Below are positions 7,813 through 16,800 of a DNA stretch of 25,797 nt, piece by piece; positions within the stretch are counted from its first letter, which is position 1, and each line of letters opens with the position of its first letter. The translations under genes were made by a program, and so were the position numbers. The stretch is from contig CAJKSP010000034.1 in assembly GCA_905202595.1 (NCBI GenBank), forward strand, positions 1 to 25,797, written 5' to 3'. The notes beneath the pieces were generated by a model that had not been told where the DNA came from, searched no databases, and saw nothing but the letters and a program-made list of their open reading frames with translations. The stretch comes from an uncultured Sutterella sp. GTDB lineage: Bacteria > Pseudomonadota > Gammaproteobacteria > Burkholderiales > Burkholderiaceae_F.

Positions 7813-10344
7813 TTATAGATTCGCATTGATTCTTGCATTCCTGGCAGCCTCTTCGGCGGCTGCCGCTTCGCGCTTGGCGGCGAGGAACCGCTCCAGCGCT
7901 TCCGGAGAGAAGACGGGCGCCGTGAAGCTGAAGGTGCTGCCGCCGCCCGGCGTGTCCGAGATCGTGATGCGGCCGCCGTGGAGCTCCGCAATCGTGCGGC
8001 AGATGTTGAGGCCCATGCCCATGCCTTCGCTCTTGGTGGAATAGAAGGCGTCGAAGAGCTGCGCTTTGGTGGCATCCGGAATGCCGGGGCCGTGGTCGAT
8101 GACGCTGAAGCGGATGACCGGCCGAGATTCGCCGTTGGGCGCAGGCGGCGGCAGCGTTTCAGCGGCAACTTTGACGAGCACGTCGCGAACCGGGCTTTCT
8201 GCCGCAGCTTCGAGCGCGTTCTTGATGAGATTGAGTAGCAACTGCTCAAGCATCACGCTGTCGCCCTTGATCATGGGCAGATTGGGCTCAATATCGGCTT
8301 CAACGCGCGCACGGAACTTCTTCGCCATGATGAGCGCGAGCTCGAAGGTGTCCGAGACGACTGTCTCGGCCGAAACAGCTTCGATCACGGCGCCCGTCTT
8401 CTTGGCAAAGCCGCGGATGCGGACGATGATGCGTCCGGCGCGCTCGGCGAGGCTTTCGATCTTCGAGAAGACCATCTGCGACTGGTCGTCCGTCAGCGTA
8501 TGCGCTTCAAGACGCGAGAGCGCGCCTCCCGCGTAGTTGGCGATGGCGGCAAGAGGCTGATTGAGCTCATGTGCGAGCGAGCTCGCCATTTCGCCCATCG
8601 TGACGAGGCGCTGCGTGGATTCGGCGCGCCGCTTCTGCTCTTCGCGCGCAATTTCAAATTCGCGTCGGGCCGTGACGTCGCTCGCCGCAACGAGAATGGC
8701 TGGTTCGCCCTTGGTCCAGGTGATCTTCTGCGACTTAGCGTCCCACCAGCGGCCGGTTTCTTGGTCGTAAATCTCCGAGCGGTGCGGCGTCTGCGGCAGC
8801 TTTGACGCCGCGTCGAGCAGGCGGGCAGCGCCTGCGGCATCCTCGCCGAAGCGCTCCCGATAGGTGCGGTTGGCAAAGGCGAGCTTTGTGCGGTTCGCGG
8901 CGCTGACGACTGCGATGGCGGAATTCATGGATTCCATCACGCGGGTAAAGCGCTCGTTGGCTTCTTCGAGCCGCTGCTTGGCCTGGAATTCCGGGGTGAC
9001 GTCATAAAGCGCGCCGATGTAGCCGAGCTCCCGCCCGCGGCTGTCGTAGAGCTTTGAGGTGCGAAGCTCGGCAAAGAAGCGGTCGCCGTTGCGATGGCGC
9101 GCTTCAAATTCGACAGGCGGACGAGGGGTGCCTGGGTCGAGCGGCGGCTCTGCGAGCACGCGTTCCGTGAAGTCGGCCGTCCAATAGGGGTAGGGCGGCT
9201 TGAGGCCTACAAGCTCGTCGGCGCGGTAGCCCACGATCTTCTGAAAGGTTTCGTTGACGTAGAGAATCTTGCCGTTCGTGTCCGTCACGCGGATGCCGGC
9301 AACGGACGATTCAGCCATGGCGCGACGCAGCGCATATTCGGTTGCGAGGAGGCGGTGCGCCCTCTGCTGCTGGCGCAGCGAATGCATCAGGAAGCCGAGC
9401 GAGAGCAGCAGCAGCGCGGCGAGTCCGGCGCCGGCCAAAAACTGCACGCGGTTGGTGGTGAAGAGCGCATGTGCATAGCTCGATGCTTCAAGCGCTGCGC
9501 CAGATGAGACGGGGATGCCGAGAAAGCGAAGCGGCACGGTGCAGTGCATGCGGCCGGAGCCGAAAAGCTTGCGAAGCGCCGCAGCAACGCCGTGATCTTC
9601 TTCCGTGGCTTCTGTCGAGGGACTGTTGGGGACGAGCGGCTGTCCGTCTTCAACAAAGCTGAAGCGGTAATCGGCGCCGCCGGCCTGGCTGCGCGCAATG
9701 GCGGCAGTCAGAAGCCGCGACAGGTCCAGGCGTACGACGATCATCTGATCGGCTGCGGGCGAAGGTGTGATGAGGCTCGCGTAGACGCGGTCCGTGTCGG
9801 GACGCGTATAGAGGCCCGAGATGGCGGACGAATCCTTCTCGTAAACAAGATCGAGCGCCTTCTGGAAGTGTCCGGCCGTGATTCGCTCGCCTTTGATGAA
9901 CAGCTCGTGCGACGGCGTTTCGCTGGACCGCCAGTTGGCAATGACGGTGGCGGACTTGTCGACAAGGGCCACTTCAAGAATTTCGCGCCGCTCCTTCATG
10001 ATGGTGGCCGCCATGAAGTCGGCGCTGGCAATTTGGCTCTCGAGTCTCGTAGGCGGCAAAAATCGCATGGAGAGCTTCTGCACCACTTCCGTCGTCGAGA
10101 GGATGTGCGACTCGAGCGATTGAGCGGCCAGGCCGGCGGCCTGCTGCAGGCGGATCTCTTCTGCACGCCGGTCGGCGCCGATCACATACATGCCGAGGGC
10201 GGCCAGCACGGCGGCTACGGCGGCGATGGTTGCCACCGCCGCCCAGAAGGTGCGGGACGATGCTGCGGAAGCTTGGGCCTCGTCGCCGGCATTGAGCTTT
10301 TCAAAGGCAGAAGCGACGGTCTGGGCGTAGGAGTCGTCAGACAT
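7813..10344 (-). CDS. Membrane-bound PAS sensor histidine kinase
   Basis: An 843-residue inner-membrane kinase. A transmembrane helix at about 33-55 and another at about 300-323 bracket a roughly 245-residue periplasmic sensor domain. Two PAS-type domains follow (about 340-455 and 460-570); the first opens with MAESSVAGIRVTDTNGKILY. The dimerisation domain carries the phosphoacceptor H592 in LAHELNQPL, a form typical of FixL/DctB/TtrS-type kinases. The ATP-binding domain has N709 in LIKNALEAA, DHGPGIPDA and GMGMGLNIC. It probably phosphorylates the FixJ-like regulator at 5106-6005. The start at MSDDSYAQ fits a hydrophilic N-tail before the first helix; an ATG 24 codons upstream is also open. 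The last eight codons before the stop include AGA and CTA and are AT-rich, as if the 3' end was altered by the adjacent insertion. The ligand is unknown. Confidence 0.9.
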   Translation of the reverse strand: MSDDSYAQTVASAFEKLNAGDEAQASAASSRTFWAAVATIAAVAAVLAALGMYVIGADRRAEEIRLQQAAGLAAQSLESHILSTTEVVQKLSMRFLPPTRLESQIASADFMAATIMKERREILEVALVDKSATVIANWRSSETPSHELFIKGERITAGHFQKALDLVYEKDSSAISGLYTRPDTDRVYASLITPSPAADQMIVVRLDLSRLLTAAIARSQAGGADYRFSFVEDGQPLVPNSPSTEATEEDHGVAAALRKLFGSGRMHCTVPLRFLGIPVSSGAALEASSYAHALFTTNRVQFLAGAGLAALLLLSLGFLMHSLRQQQRAHRLLATEYALRRAMAESSVAGIRVTDTNGKILYVNETFQKIVGYRADELVGLKPPYPYWTADFTERVLAEPPLDPGTPRPPVEFEARHRNGDRFFAELRTSKLYDSRGRELGYIGALYDVTPEFQAKQRLEEANERFTRVMESMNSAIAVVSAANRTKLAFANRTYRERFGEDAAGAARLLDAASKLPQTPHRSEIYDQETGRWWDAKSQKITWTKGEPAILVAASDVTARREFEIAREEQKRRAESTQRLVTMGEMASSLAHELNQPLAAIANYAGGALSRLEAHTLTDDQSQMVFSKIESLAERAGRIIVRIRGFAKKTGAVIEAVSAETVVSDTFELALIMAKKFRARVEADIEPNLPMIKGDSVMLEQLLLNLIKNALEAAAESPVRDVLVKVAAETLPPPAPNGESRPVIRFSVIDHGPGIPDATKAQLFDAFYSTKSEGMGMGLNICRTIAELHGGRITISDTPGGGSTFSFTAPVFSPEALERFLAAKREAAAAEEAARNARINANL

Positions 10345-10491
10345 GAGCGGAACGGAAAGATGAAAAATGGGGACGGCAGAGCGGCGAAGCTGTTGCAGAG
10401 CTGTCCGTTGAAGCATTCCGTCATTATGGCGCTGCGGCGGCGACGTGCTTTCAGCCGGCGGTCCTAGCTGGTGCCTTCCATCGGCCAGGCT

Positions 10492-10523
10492 TTGACGTTT
10501 GGCGCTGCCGCCGCGGATACAAT
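10492..10523 (+). promoter_or_regulatory. Possible sigma70 promoter of rpiA
   Basis: TTGACG (10492-10497) and TACAAT (10518-10523) resemble -35 and -10 boxes ahead of rpiA. The spacer is 20 bases, longer than the favoured 16-18, so the pairing is doubtful even though both hexamers are good. Confidence 0.35.
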
Positions 10524-10546
10524 GAGCCCGAAATCTTCCTTCTTCT

Positions 10547-10575
10547 GCTCAAAGGCTTGCTGCAAGCCTTTGAGC
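10547..10575. promoter_or_regulatory. Perfect 29-nt inverted repeat in the rpiA leader
   Basis: GCTCAAAGGCTTGC (10547-10560) is followed by a single T and its exact reverse complement (10562-10575). It ends 22 bases before the rpiA ATG. No T-run follows, so it is not a standard terminator. It could be an mRNA hairpin affecting rpiA translation or a binding site for a dimeric regulator. Confidence 0.5.
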
Positions 10576-10597
10576 CTTCAACTCAGCCTTATTTCTC

Positions 10598-11275
10598 ATG
10601 TCTGCCTCTCAGAACGAACTCAAGCAGGCCGTCGCGCGCGCCGCGCTCGACTATGTGCGTCCCGGTGAAATTCTCGGCGTCGGCACTGGCTCTACGGTCG
10701 ACTTCTTCATCGACATGCTTCCTGAAATTCGCGATCGGATCCCAGCCTGCGTGTCGAGCTCCGAACGTTCGACGAAGCGCCTTGCCGCATTGGGCTTTAC
10801 GGTGCTGGATCTGAACGAAGTCGATGAAATCGGCGTCTATATTGATGGCGCGGATGAAATCGACGGCGGCTTTTCCATGATCAAGGGCGGCGGCGGCGCG
10901 CTCACGCGCGAAAAGATCGTTGCGTCGGCCGCGAAGACGTTCGTCTGCATCGCCGATGCGTCGAAGAAGGTGGAGACGCTCGGCAAATTCCCGCTTCCCG
11001 TAGAAGTCATTCCGATGGCGGCGCGCATCGTTTCGAAGAAGCTCGCCGCGCTCGGCGCCCAACCGAAGCGCCGCGACTTCATCACGGACAACGGCTGCTG
11101 GATTGTGGATGCGGCTGGTCTGTCCATCAAGGATCCCGCGGCGCTTGAGCGCGAAATCAACATGTGGCCGGGCGTTGTGACGGTCGGCCTCTTCGCCAAC
11201 CGCGGTGCAGATGTGCTGCTGCTCGGCACGGCCGACGGCGTGAAGACCTTCCGCCGCGAAGACCTTCAGGACTAA
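10598..11275 (+). CDS. rpiA: Ribose-5-phosphate isomerase A
   Basis: RpiA interconverts ribose 5-phosphate and ribulose 5-phosphate in the non-oxidative pentose phosphate pathway, in the cytoplasm. The 225-residue protein has the phosphate loop GVGTGSTVDFF (27-37), the active-site stretch DGADEID (D83, D86) and KGGGGALTREK (K96, E105), all at normal spacing. E. coli RpiA has 219 residues. No Shine-Dalgarno precedes the ATG; the leader reads CAGCCTTATTTCTC, a pyrimidine-rich sequence. The gene stands alone, divergent from the sensor kinase and convergent with the phosphoethanolamine transferase gene. A perfect hairpin in its leader may control it. Confidence 0.96.
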   Translation: MSASQNELKQAVARAALDYVRPGEILGVGTGSTVDFFIDMLPEIRDRIPACVSSSERSTKRLAALGFTVLDLNEVDEIGVYIDGADEIDGGFSMIKGGGGALTREKIVASAAKTFVCIADASKKVETLGKFPLPVEVIPMAARIVSKKLAALGAQPKRRDFITDNGCWIVDAAGLSIKDPAALEREINMWPGVVTVGLFANRGADVLLLGTADGVKTFRREDLQD

Positions 11276-11285
11276 GTTCCTAGCA

Positions 11286-11322
11286 CTGCCAGCAGGCCTT
11301 CAATTGAGAAGGCCTCTGGCAG
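11286..11322. terminator. Hairpin between convergent rpiA and the phosphoethanolamine transferase gene
   Basis: A 15-bp stem with one bulged C (11286-11301 with 11308-11322) closes on AATTGA. It lies between two convergent stop codons, where a bidirectional terminator is expected, but neither strand has a T-run after the stem. Confidence 0.55.
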
Positions 11323-11370
11323 CTTGCGGTTTGGATAGAGATAGCGGTTTCGTAAGTCAGGTTTTTAACG

Positions 11371-13002
11371 CTAAAGATCCGTCTTTCCCCATTGGACATC
11401 AAATACTTCTGCCGGATCTTTGTCCGCGTTCTTGAGACGTTCTTTCAAGCCAAAATCCGGGTCATCTTTCCCGTCAAAAAGATTGCATGCCGGCAGATCC
11501 TTCGCGCGGATGTTCATCCAGCCTGCTAGACCGCAGGTAAAGCACAAACCGCTCTTGAAGCTGTCAATGTGAACGGCTTTTTTAGCATCTGAGTCAATTT
11601 TAATTAACGGCACTTCAAAGCTAGGCCAATCCATGTTCCCATGCCGCATTTTGTGCATGCCGTCTTCCAGCTTTTGGGTTTGACCGTGGTCTGAAAACCA
11701 AAGAATAGAGAACGGGCGGCCAGTCTGAGACGAATATTTGTTCATCATAGATGTGGCCTGCTCAAGAAGTCGATCGGCGAGGCGAATGGTGCTTAAATAA
11801 CAAGCTAGCTCCTTATATGATTTGTCGGAACTTTTGTACGAATATTCCATTCTCATTTCTCGTACGCGTCGACAAGCACTAGAGTGGGAGCCCATCATAT
11901 GCAGTACAACCAAGCGGGAACCAGTCGTCTCTTTGCCCAATTCAGATTGGAGAAGCTTCAATAAGACAAGGTCTGAAGCGGTCGATCCAGTTGAGCTTTC
12001 TCCTGTTGTAAATATCGTGCTATCAGCTTGTTTAGCAATGGCTGTCACAGGCGTGTCAATGCCGCTATAACCTTGATTTGAAAGCCAGACTGTCCTGTAT
12101 CCAGCAGCTTTGGCCAACGAAATAAAGTTGTAGTTATATCTAGGCTCCCATTCGTTTACTTTCGGCCAAGTTAGCATCAAGCGCAACGATGCTGCCGTGT
12201 TCTGCGCTGCGGATGTCAAGCCATTCACAACCGTAGCCTGATTTGATTGTGACAGAAATGGCGTATTTCTTACAGGATAGCCATATATATTCAAAAAATC
12301 ACGGCGAACGCTTTCACCGATGACGAGAATGTAGTCTGTAGGCTTTGACCCTCCGGTGACATTTTCCCACGAACTTTGCTTCATCAACGAATGAATGGCT
12401 GCATTTTCTTCATCTACTTGGAAAAAAGCAGCTTTCAAGGTATGGAAAAAGGGGGTGGGTCTGCCGCATAAAATTAAGATCAAAGCAGACAGCAAAACGT
12501 AAGTTTTGTTTCTCCAAGGCAATAAATTTCCTTGTTTGGCTACTAAATATGACAAGATCCCTAAGATGGGAATTGATAATCCTTTAATTATTAAGCTTAG
12601 AGGAAAGTTAGCTAAGAATTCAGATGCTTCGCTGGAAGTTGTTGCAAAGAGCGATACAATAAATTGATAACTTGGCTTCCCATATAAAAATCCAATTGGA
12701 GAATATATTCCAATAACGATTGTGGCTGGGAGAACTAAATATTTAAATGTTTTCTGAGAAGCGCAGAAAAATGAACAGAAAACGAAGACAGCTAGCGTTT
12801 GGACTGTATGCGGCTTTTCTCCGAAAGCCTGCAATAAAAATGTAGATAAAAGCCAAATGCAGATAACATATGAAAACGCAAAAATAAATTTACTCAATGA
12901 GAAAATCTTATTTGTTTCGGCTGATCCGGATGCGTTTTCGTAGTGCGGATGTTTGATTTTTGTGCACAAATTTTCAATTTTATCAAGCAGCATTCTCAAC
13001 AC
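11371..13002 (-). CDS. Phosphoethanolamine transferase (EptA/OpgE/CptA-type sulfatase-fold enzyme)
   Basis: An inner-membrane enzyme of about 543 residues. About five hydrophobic segments fill residues 35-195, followed by a periplasmic alkaline-phosphatase/sulfatase-fold domain. Active-site signs are GESVRRD (E230), the probable nucleophile T247 in GYPVRNTP, MMGSHS, and SDHGQ (D438, H439). The family transfers phosphoethanolamine from phosphatidylethanolamine to lipid A, core sugars, glucans or other glycans; which target applies is not visible. In EptA-type enzymes such transfer lowers susceptibility to cationic peptides. The usual SHGP motif reads SHSS here, a small departure. The gene is AT-rich against GC-rich neighbours and is bounded by two hairpins, which suggests transfer. 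The start is uncertain: the frame opens at GTG, an ATG lies three codons in, and neither has a good ribosome site. Confidence 0.85.
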   Translation of the reverse strand: MLRMLLDKIENLCTKIKHPHYENASGSAETNKIFSLSKFIFAFSYVICIWLLSTFLLQAFGEKPHTVQTLAVFVFCSFFCASQKTFKYLVLPATIVIGIYSPIGFLYGKPSYQFIVSLFATTSSEASEFLANFPLSLIIKGLSIPILGILSYLVAKQGNLLPWRNKTYVLLSALILILCGRPTPFFHTLKAAFFQVDEENAAIHSLMKQSSWENVTGGSKPTDYILVIGESVRRDFLNIYGYPVRNTPFLSQSNQATVVNGLTSAAQNTAASLRLMLTWPKVNEWEPRYNYNFISLAKAAGYRTVWLSNQGYSGIDTPVTAIAKQADSTIFTTGESSTGSTASDLVLLKLLQSELGKETTGSRLVVLHMMGSHSSACRRVREMRMEYSYKSSDKSYKELACYLSTIRLADRLLEQATSMMNKYSSQTGRPFSILWFSDHGQTQKLEDGMHKMRHGNMDWPSFEVPLIKIDSDAKKAVHIDSFKSGLCFTCGLAGWMNIRAKDLPACNLFDGKDDPDFGLKERLKNADKDPAEVFDVQWGKTDL

Positions 13003-13123
13003 ATTTATTGAGGAGGAAAGCTGTTTTTGACGATATGGGGAAATTGTCTTTCCAATCGCTTTTTCAAGCAGCGCTAAGCATTCAAAGTCTCAAACTACCC
13101 TGTCGGTGGCGATTTTTTTATAA

Positions 13124-13158
13124 CTATCCCCAGAAAGCGGAACGCTTTCTGGGGATAG
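13124..13158. terminator. Perfect 16-bp hairpin between yggX and the phosphoethanolamine transferase gene
   Basis: CTATCCCCAGAAAGCG (13124-13139) and its exact complement (13143-13158) enclose a GAA loop. On the minus strand it follows yggX by about 50 bases, where a terminator is expected, but the following bases are an A-run (GTTATAAAAAAA) rather than a T-run. Termination is therefore plausible, not proven. Confidence 0.5.
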
Positions 13159-13210
13159 GGCAGAGACAATTTTGAATGCAGAAGCGTCTTTCAAGACGCT
13201 ACTCTACAAA

Positions 13211-13504
13211 TCAGGCTTTTTGGGGCTCTTCAGCCTTCGGCGCCACATAGTTGGGCACGTTCACGTCTCCGCCGTCGCCAAAGAAATAGCGTTCGCACTG
13301 GCTCATCAAGTGCTGTCGTGCCGATGCATCGGCAAGATTCAGCCCGTATTCGTTCACCATCATCGTCTGCAGACGAGTCCATTCGGCCCAGGCTTCCTTG
13401 CTCACATGGCGCCAGATGCGCACGCCGAGCTCGCCCGGGAACGGCGGAAAATCGAGGCCTTCGGCCTCCTTCTTAAGCTTCACGCAGTTGACCATGCGGG
13501 TCAT
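13211..13504 (-). CDS. yggX: Probable Fe(2+)-trafficking protein / oxidative damage protection protein YggX
   Basis: A 97-residue cytoplasmic protein linked to protecting Fe-S clusters and handling iron. It begins MTRMVNCVKLKKEAEGLDFP and contains PFPGELGVRIWRHVSKEAW and TMMVNEYGLNL, matching E. coli YggX in length and order, including the conserved Cys at position 7. An in-frame ATG exists 25 codons earlier, but GGAG shortly before MTRMVNC, together with the family N-terminus, fixes this start. It is divergent from hrpA with 320 bases between them. A short Lys/Glu/Pro tail ends the protein. It stands alone, with a strong hairpin downstream. Confidence 0.93.
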   Translation of the reverse strand: MTRMVNCVKLKKEAEGLDFPPFPGELGVRIWRHVSKEAWAEWTRLQTMMVNEYGLNLADASARQHLMSQCERYFFGDGGDVNVPNYVAPKAEEPQKA

Positions 13505-13824
13505 GAGGCTTCTCCACAAAGCGCTCCCGCAGCGGGGAGCATCATTCAGTTGGTCATGCATGCCGACGGGTCTGTCCATCGGCGGATGGACGAAAGTTTA
13601 GCGGGTCAGTGAAGCGAAAGCGGCTTTTTGCCGATAGACAAGCGGTTCGCGTTTGCAACGGCAGCCATGCGTCTTTGCAATAAGCGGCGCTTCACCCCTG
13701 ATAAACTGCGGGCCGATTCTGCAGGCGCATCAGAAGCCTTCCGTTTTCTAGGCGCCAGCTGCCGCGCGCGGATGCGTCATCAGTCCGCCGCCTCTTCTTT
13801 GTCTTTTCTTCTTTTTCAACCGTC
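13505..13824. other. Divergent intergenic region between yggX and hrpA
   Basis: No gene is supported in these 320 bases. The region must carry both promoters. A weak candidate for hrpA is TTGCAA (13675-13680) with GATAAA 19 bases on. The 40 bases before the hrpA ATG are almost entirely pyrimidine. Confidence 0.4.
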
Positions 13825-16800
13825 ATGGCTCAAAGCGCACTTTTTGCCGCCTTTCAAAAAGTCAAAACCGATGTCGATCAGGCTCTTGCGGAAACCCGCA
13901 AAAAGACTGAGGAGGCTCGGGCCCGCGAAGAAGCAGAGGCGCTCGAGCGCCGCCGGCTCGCCAAGGCGGAGAAGGGATCCGGCATGCGGCAGCCTGCGCC
14001 TCAAGCACCGGCTGCATCGGCGGCTACCCGCTCGGCAGCGCCCGCTGCGGCAAAGCCTGTAGAAAAGCCTGCCCCGAAGCCGCTGCCCAAGCCTGCCGGC
14101 GCTTTTGGTTCGGCGCTAGCGAGCGCGGCGGAGCGCTCCGGCGCAACGTTTCGGGAGGCGAGTGAAGCCAAAGAGAACAAAAGTCAGGCGAGGAGCGCCG
14201 TAAAAGGCGAATCCAAGCGCGCCGCTGAAGAAGGCGCTCAGACCGGCAGGACGGGCGCTGCGCGCAAGACGCTTTCGACGAAGGGCGGCCGGCGCGCAAG
14301 CGCCGAAGAGCTCAAGCGCCTCGAGGCCTTTTCGGCGGGCGGCCATCTGCGCGCGGCCGAGGGCGCCGCATCGGCGCCGCAGGACCCGAAGGCGCTTCGC
14401 GCCAAAGCGGCGGGTGCTGCAGAGCGCGCGTCCGGCGCGAGCGGACCCAGGCGGCGCAGCACGGCCGAGTCGGCGCCGGAAAATGCGGCGCTTGCTGCGG
14501 CAGAAAAGGCCAAGCGGCGCCGCGCGCCCGGCTCCGACCGTCCGCCTCGGGAGGCGAAGGACGGCGGCTCGCGCCTCACGTACGCAGAGCGGCGCAATCC
14601 CGTGCCGCCCTTCGAGCTCATGCCGGGACTTCCCGTGTCGGAGCGGGCCGATGAGATCATTCAGGCCATCCGCGAGAATCAGGCGATCATCGTCTGCGGC
14701 GAAACGGGCTCCGGCAAGACGACGCAGCTGCCGAAGATTGCCATGATGGCGGGCCGCGGCGAAACCGGCCGCATCGGCCATACGCAGCCGCGCCGCATTG
14801 CGGCGAGCTCGATCGCCAAGCGCATTGCCGAAGAGCTCAAGACGCCGCTCGGCGACGTCGTGGGCTACAAGGTGCGCTTTACGGACAAGACGGCGCCGGG
14901 CGCCACGATCAAGCTCATGACGGACGGCATTCTGCTTGCGGAAACGCAGACGGATCCGATGCTTTCCGCCTACGACACCATCATCATCGACGAGGCCCAC
15001 GAGCGCTCGATCAACATCGACTTTCTGCTCGGCTACCTGAAGAGGCTGCTGCCGAAGCGCCCCGACCTCAAGGTGATCGTCACGTCGGCCACGATCGACG
15101 CCGAGCGCTTTGCGGCGCACTTTGCCGTCAACGGCAAGCCTGCGCCCGTGCTCACCATCTCCGGCCGCACCTATCCGGTGGAAGTCCGCTACCGTCCGAT
15201 TGAAGATGCGGACGAAGAGGACGACCGCACCATGCTCGCTGCGATCGACAATGCCGTGAGCGAATTGGAGATGGAAGGTCGAGGCGACATCCTCGTCTTC
15301 TTCCCCGGCGAGCGGGAAATCCGCGAAGCGGCGGACTATCTGCGAAAGAGCCGCGTCGGCACGACGGAGATCCTGCCGCTCTATTCAAGGCTCTCGGCGG
15401 CCGAGCAGGAGCGCGTCTTCCGCCCCGGCAGCCGGCGCCGCATCGTCCTCGCGACGAATGTCGCCGAGACGTCCGTCACCGTGCCCGGCATCCGCTATGT
15501 GGTCGATCCGGGCTACGCGCGCGTGAAGCGCTACTCGTACCGCTCGAAGGTCGAGCAGCTGCTCGTCGAGCGCGTGAGCCAGGCCTCCGCCAATCAGCGC
15601 GCCGGCCGCTGCGGCCGCGTGGCCGAAGGCATCTGCATTCGTCTCTACAGCGAAGAGGACTTCAAGTCTCGTCCGGCCTTTACGGATCCGGAGATCATGC
15701 GCTCGAACCTTGCGGCGGTGATCCTTCGCGCCATGTCCCTCAAGCTCGGCGACATCCGCGAGTTTCCCTTCGTGCAGGCGCCGCCGCCGAAGGCGATTGC
15801 GGACGGCTACGCCATTCTGCAGGAGCTCGGCGCTCTGGACGAGAAGGGCGCGCTCACGCCGATCGGACGGGAGCTCGCGAAGCTGCCGCTCGACCCGAAG
15901 CTCGGCCGCATGCTGCTCGCCGGACAGACGTTCGGGTCGCTGCGCGAGCTTCTCATCATCTGCTCGGGCCTTTCCGTTCAGGATCCGCGCGAGCGTCCGA
16001 TCGACGCGCAGCAGGCCGCTGACGCCGAGCATAAGAAGCTCGCCGACGAGCGCTCGGACTTCCTCTCCTACGTGAAGCTTTGGGACTTCGTCGAAAAGGC
16101 CCGCGCAGAAAAGGAAAGCAACCGCAAGTTCGACGCCGAGATGAAGCGGCGCTTCCTGTCGCCGCGGCGGCTTCGCGAATGGCGCGAAGTGGAGGCGCAG
16201 CTGCGCGCGCTCGCCGAGGAGCTCGGCTGGCGCACGAGCGCAGAGCCCGCAACCTACGAAGAAGTGCACCGCGCGCTGCTCTCGGGCCTTCTCGGCAACA
16301 TCGGCTCGAAGGCGGTCGAAAGTGACTTCCGTCAGCCGCCCTATCTGGGTGTGCGCGGCATTCGGTTCTGGATCTGGCCGGGCTCCGTTCGCGCCAAGAA
16401 GGCCGGACGGTGGATCTTCGCCGCGCAGATCATGGAGACCTCGAAGCTCTATGCGCGCTGCGTCGCCGACATCGAGCCCGAATGGATCGAAAAGGCGGCC
16501 GGCCTGCTCATGCGCCGCACGTGGAGCGAGCCGCACTGGGAGAAGCGCCGCGGCGAAGTCGTGGCGATGGAGCGCGGCACGCTCTACGGCCTCACGATCT
16601 ATCAGGGCCGGCGCGTGAGCTTTGCGCCGCACGATCCGGTGCTCGCGCGCGAGATCTTCATCCGGCAGGCGCTCGTCGAGGGCGAGCTCGAGAACGGTCC
16701 GGCGTTCTTCAAGCACAACCAGCGGCTCGTCGCCGAGATTCAGGAGCTTGAGCACAAAACGCGCCGTCCGGACGTGCTGATCGACGACGATCTGATCTTC

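Noticed and set aside
12960..13175. 71-codon plus-strand frame with AGGAGG at 13012-13017
   Set aside because: The AGGAGG is 17 bases from the next ATG and the frame runs through the 16-bp hairpin; no protein resemblance.
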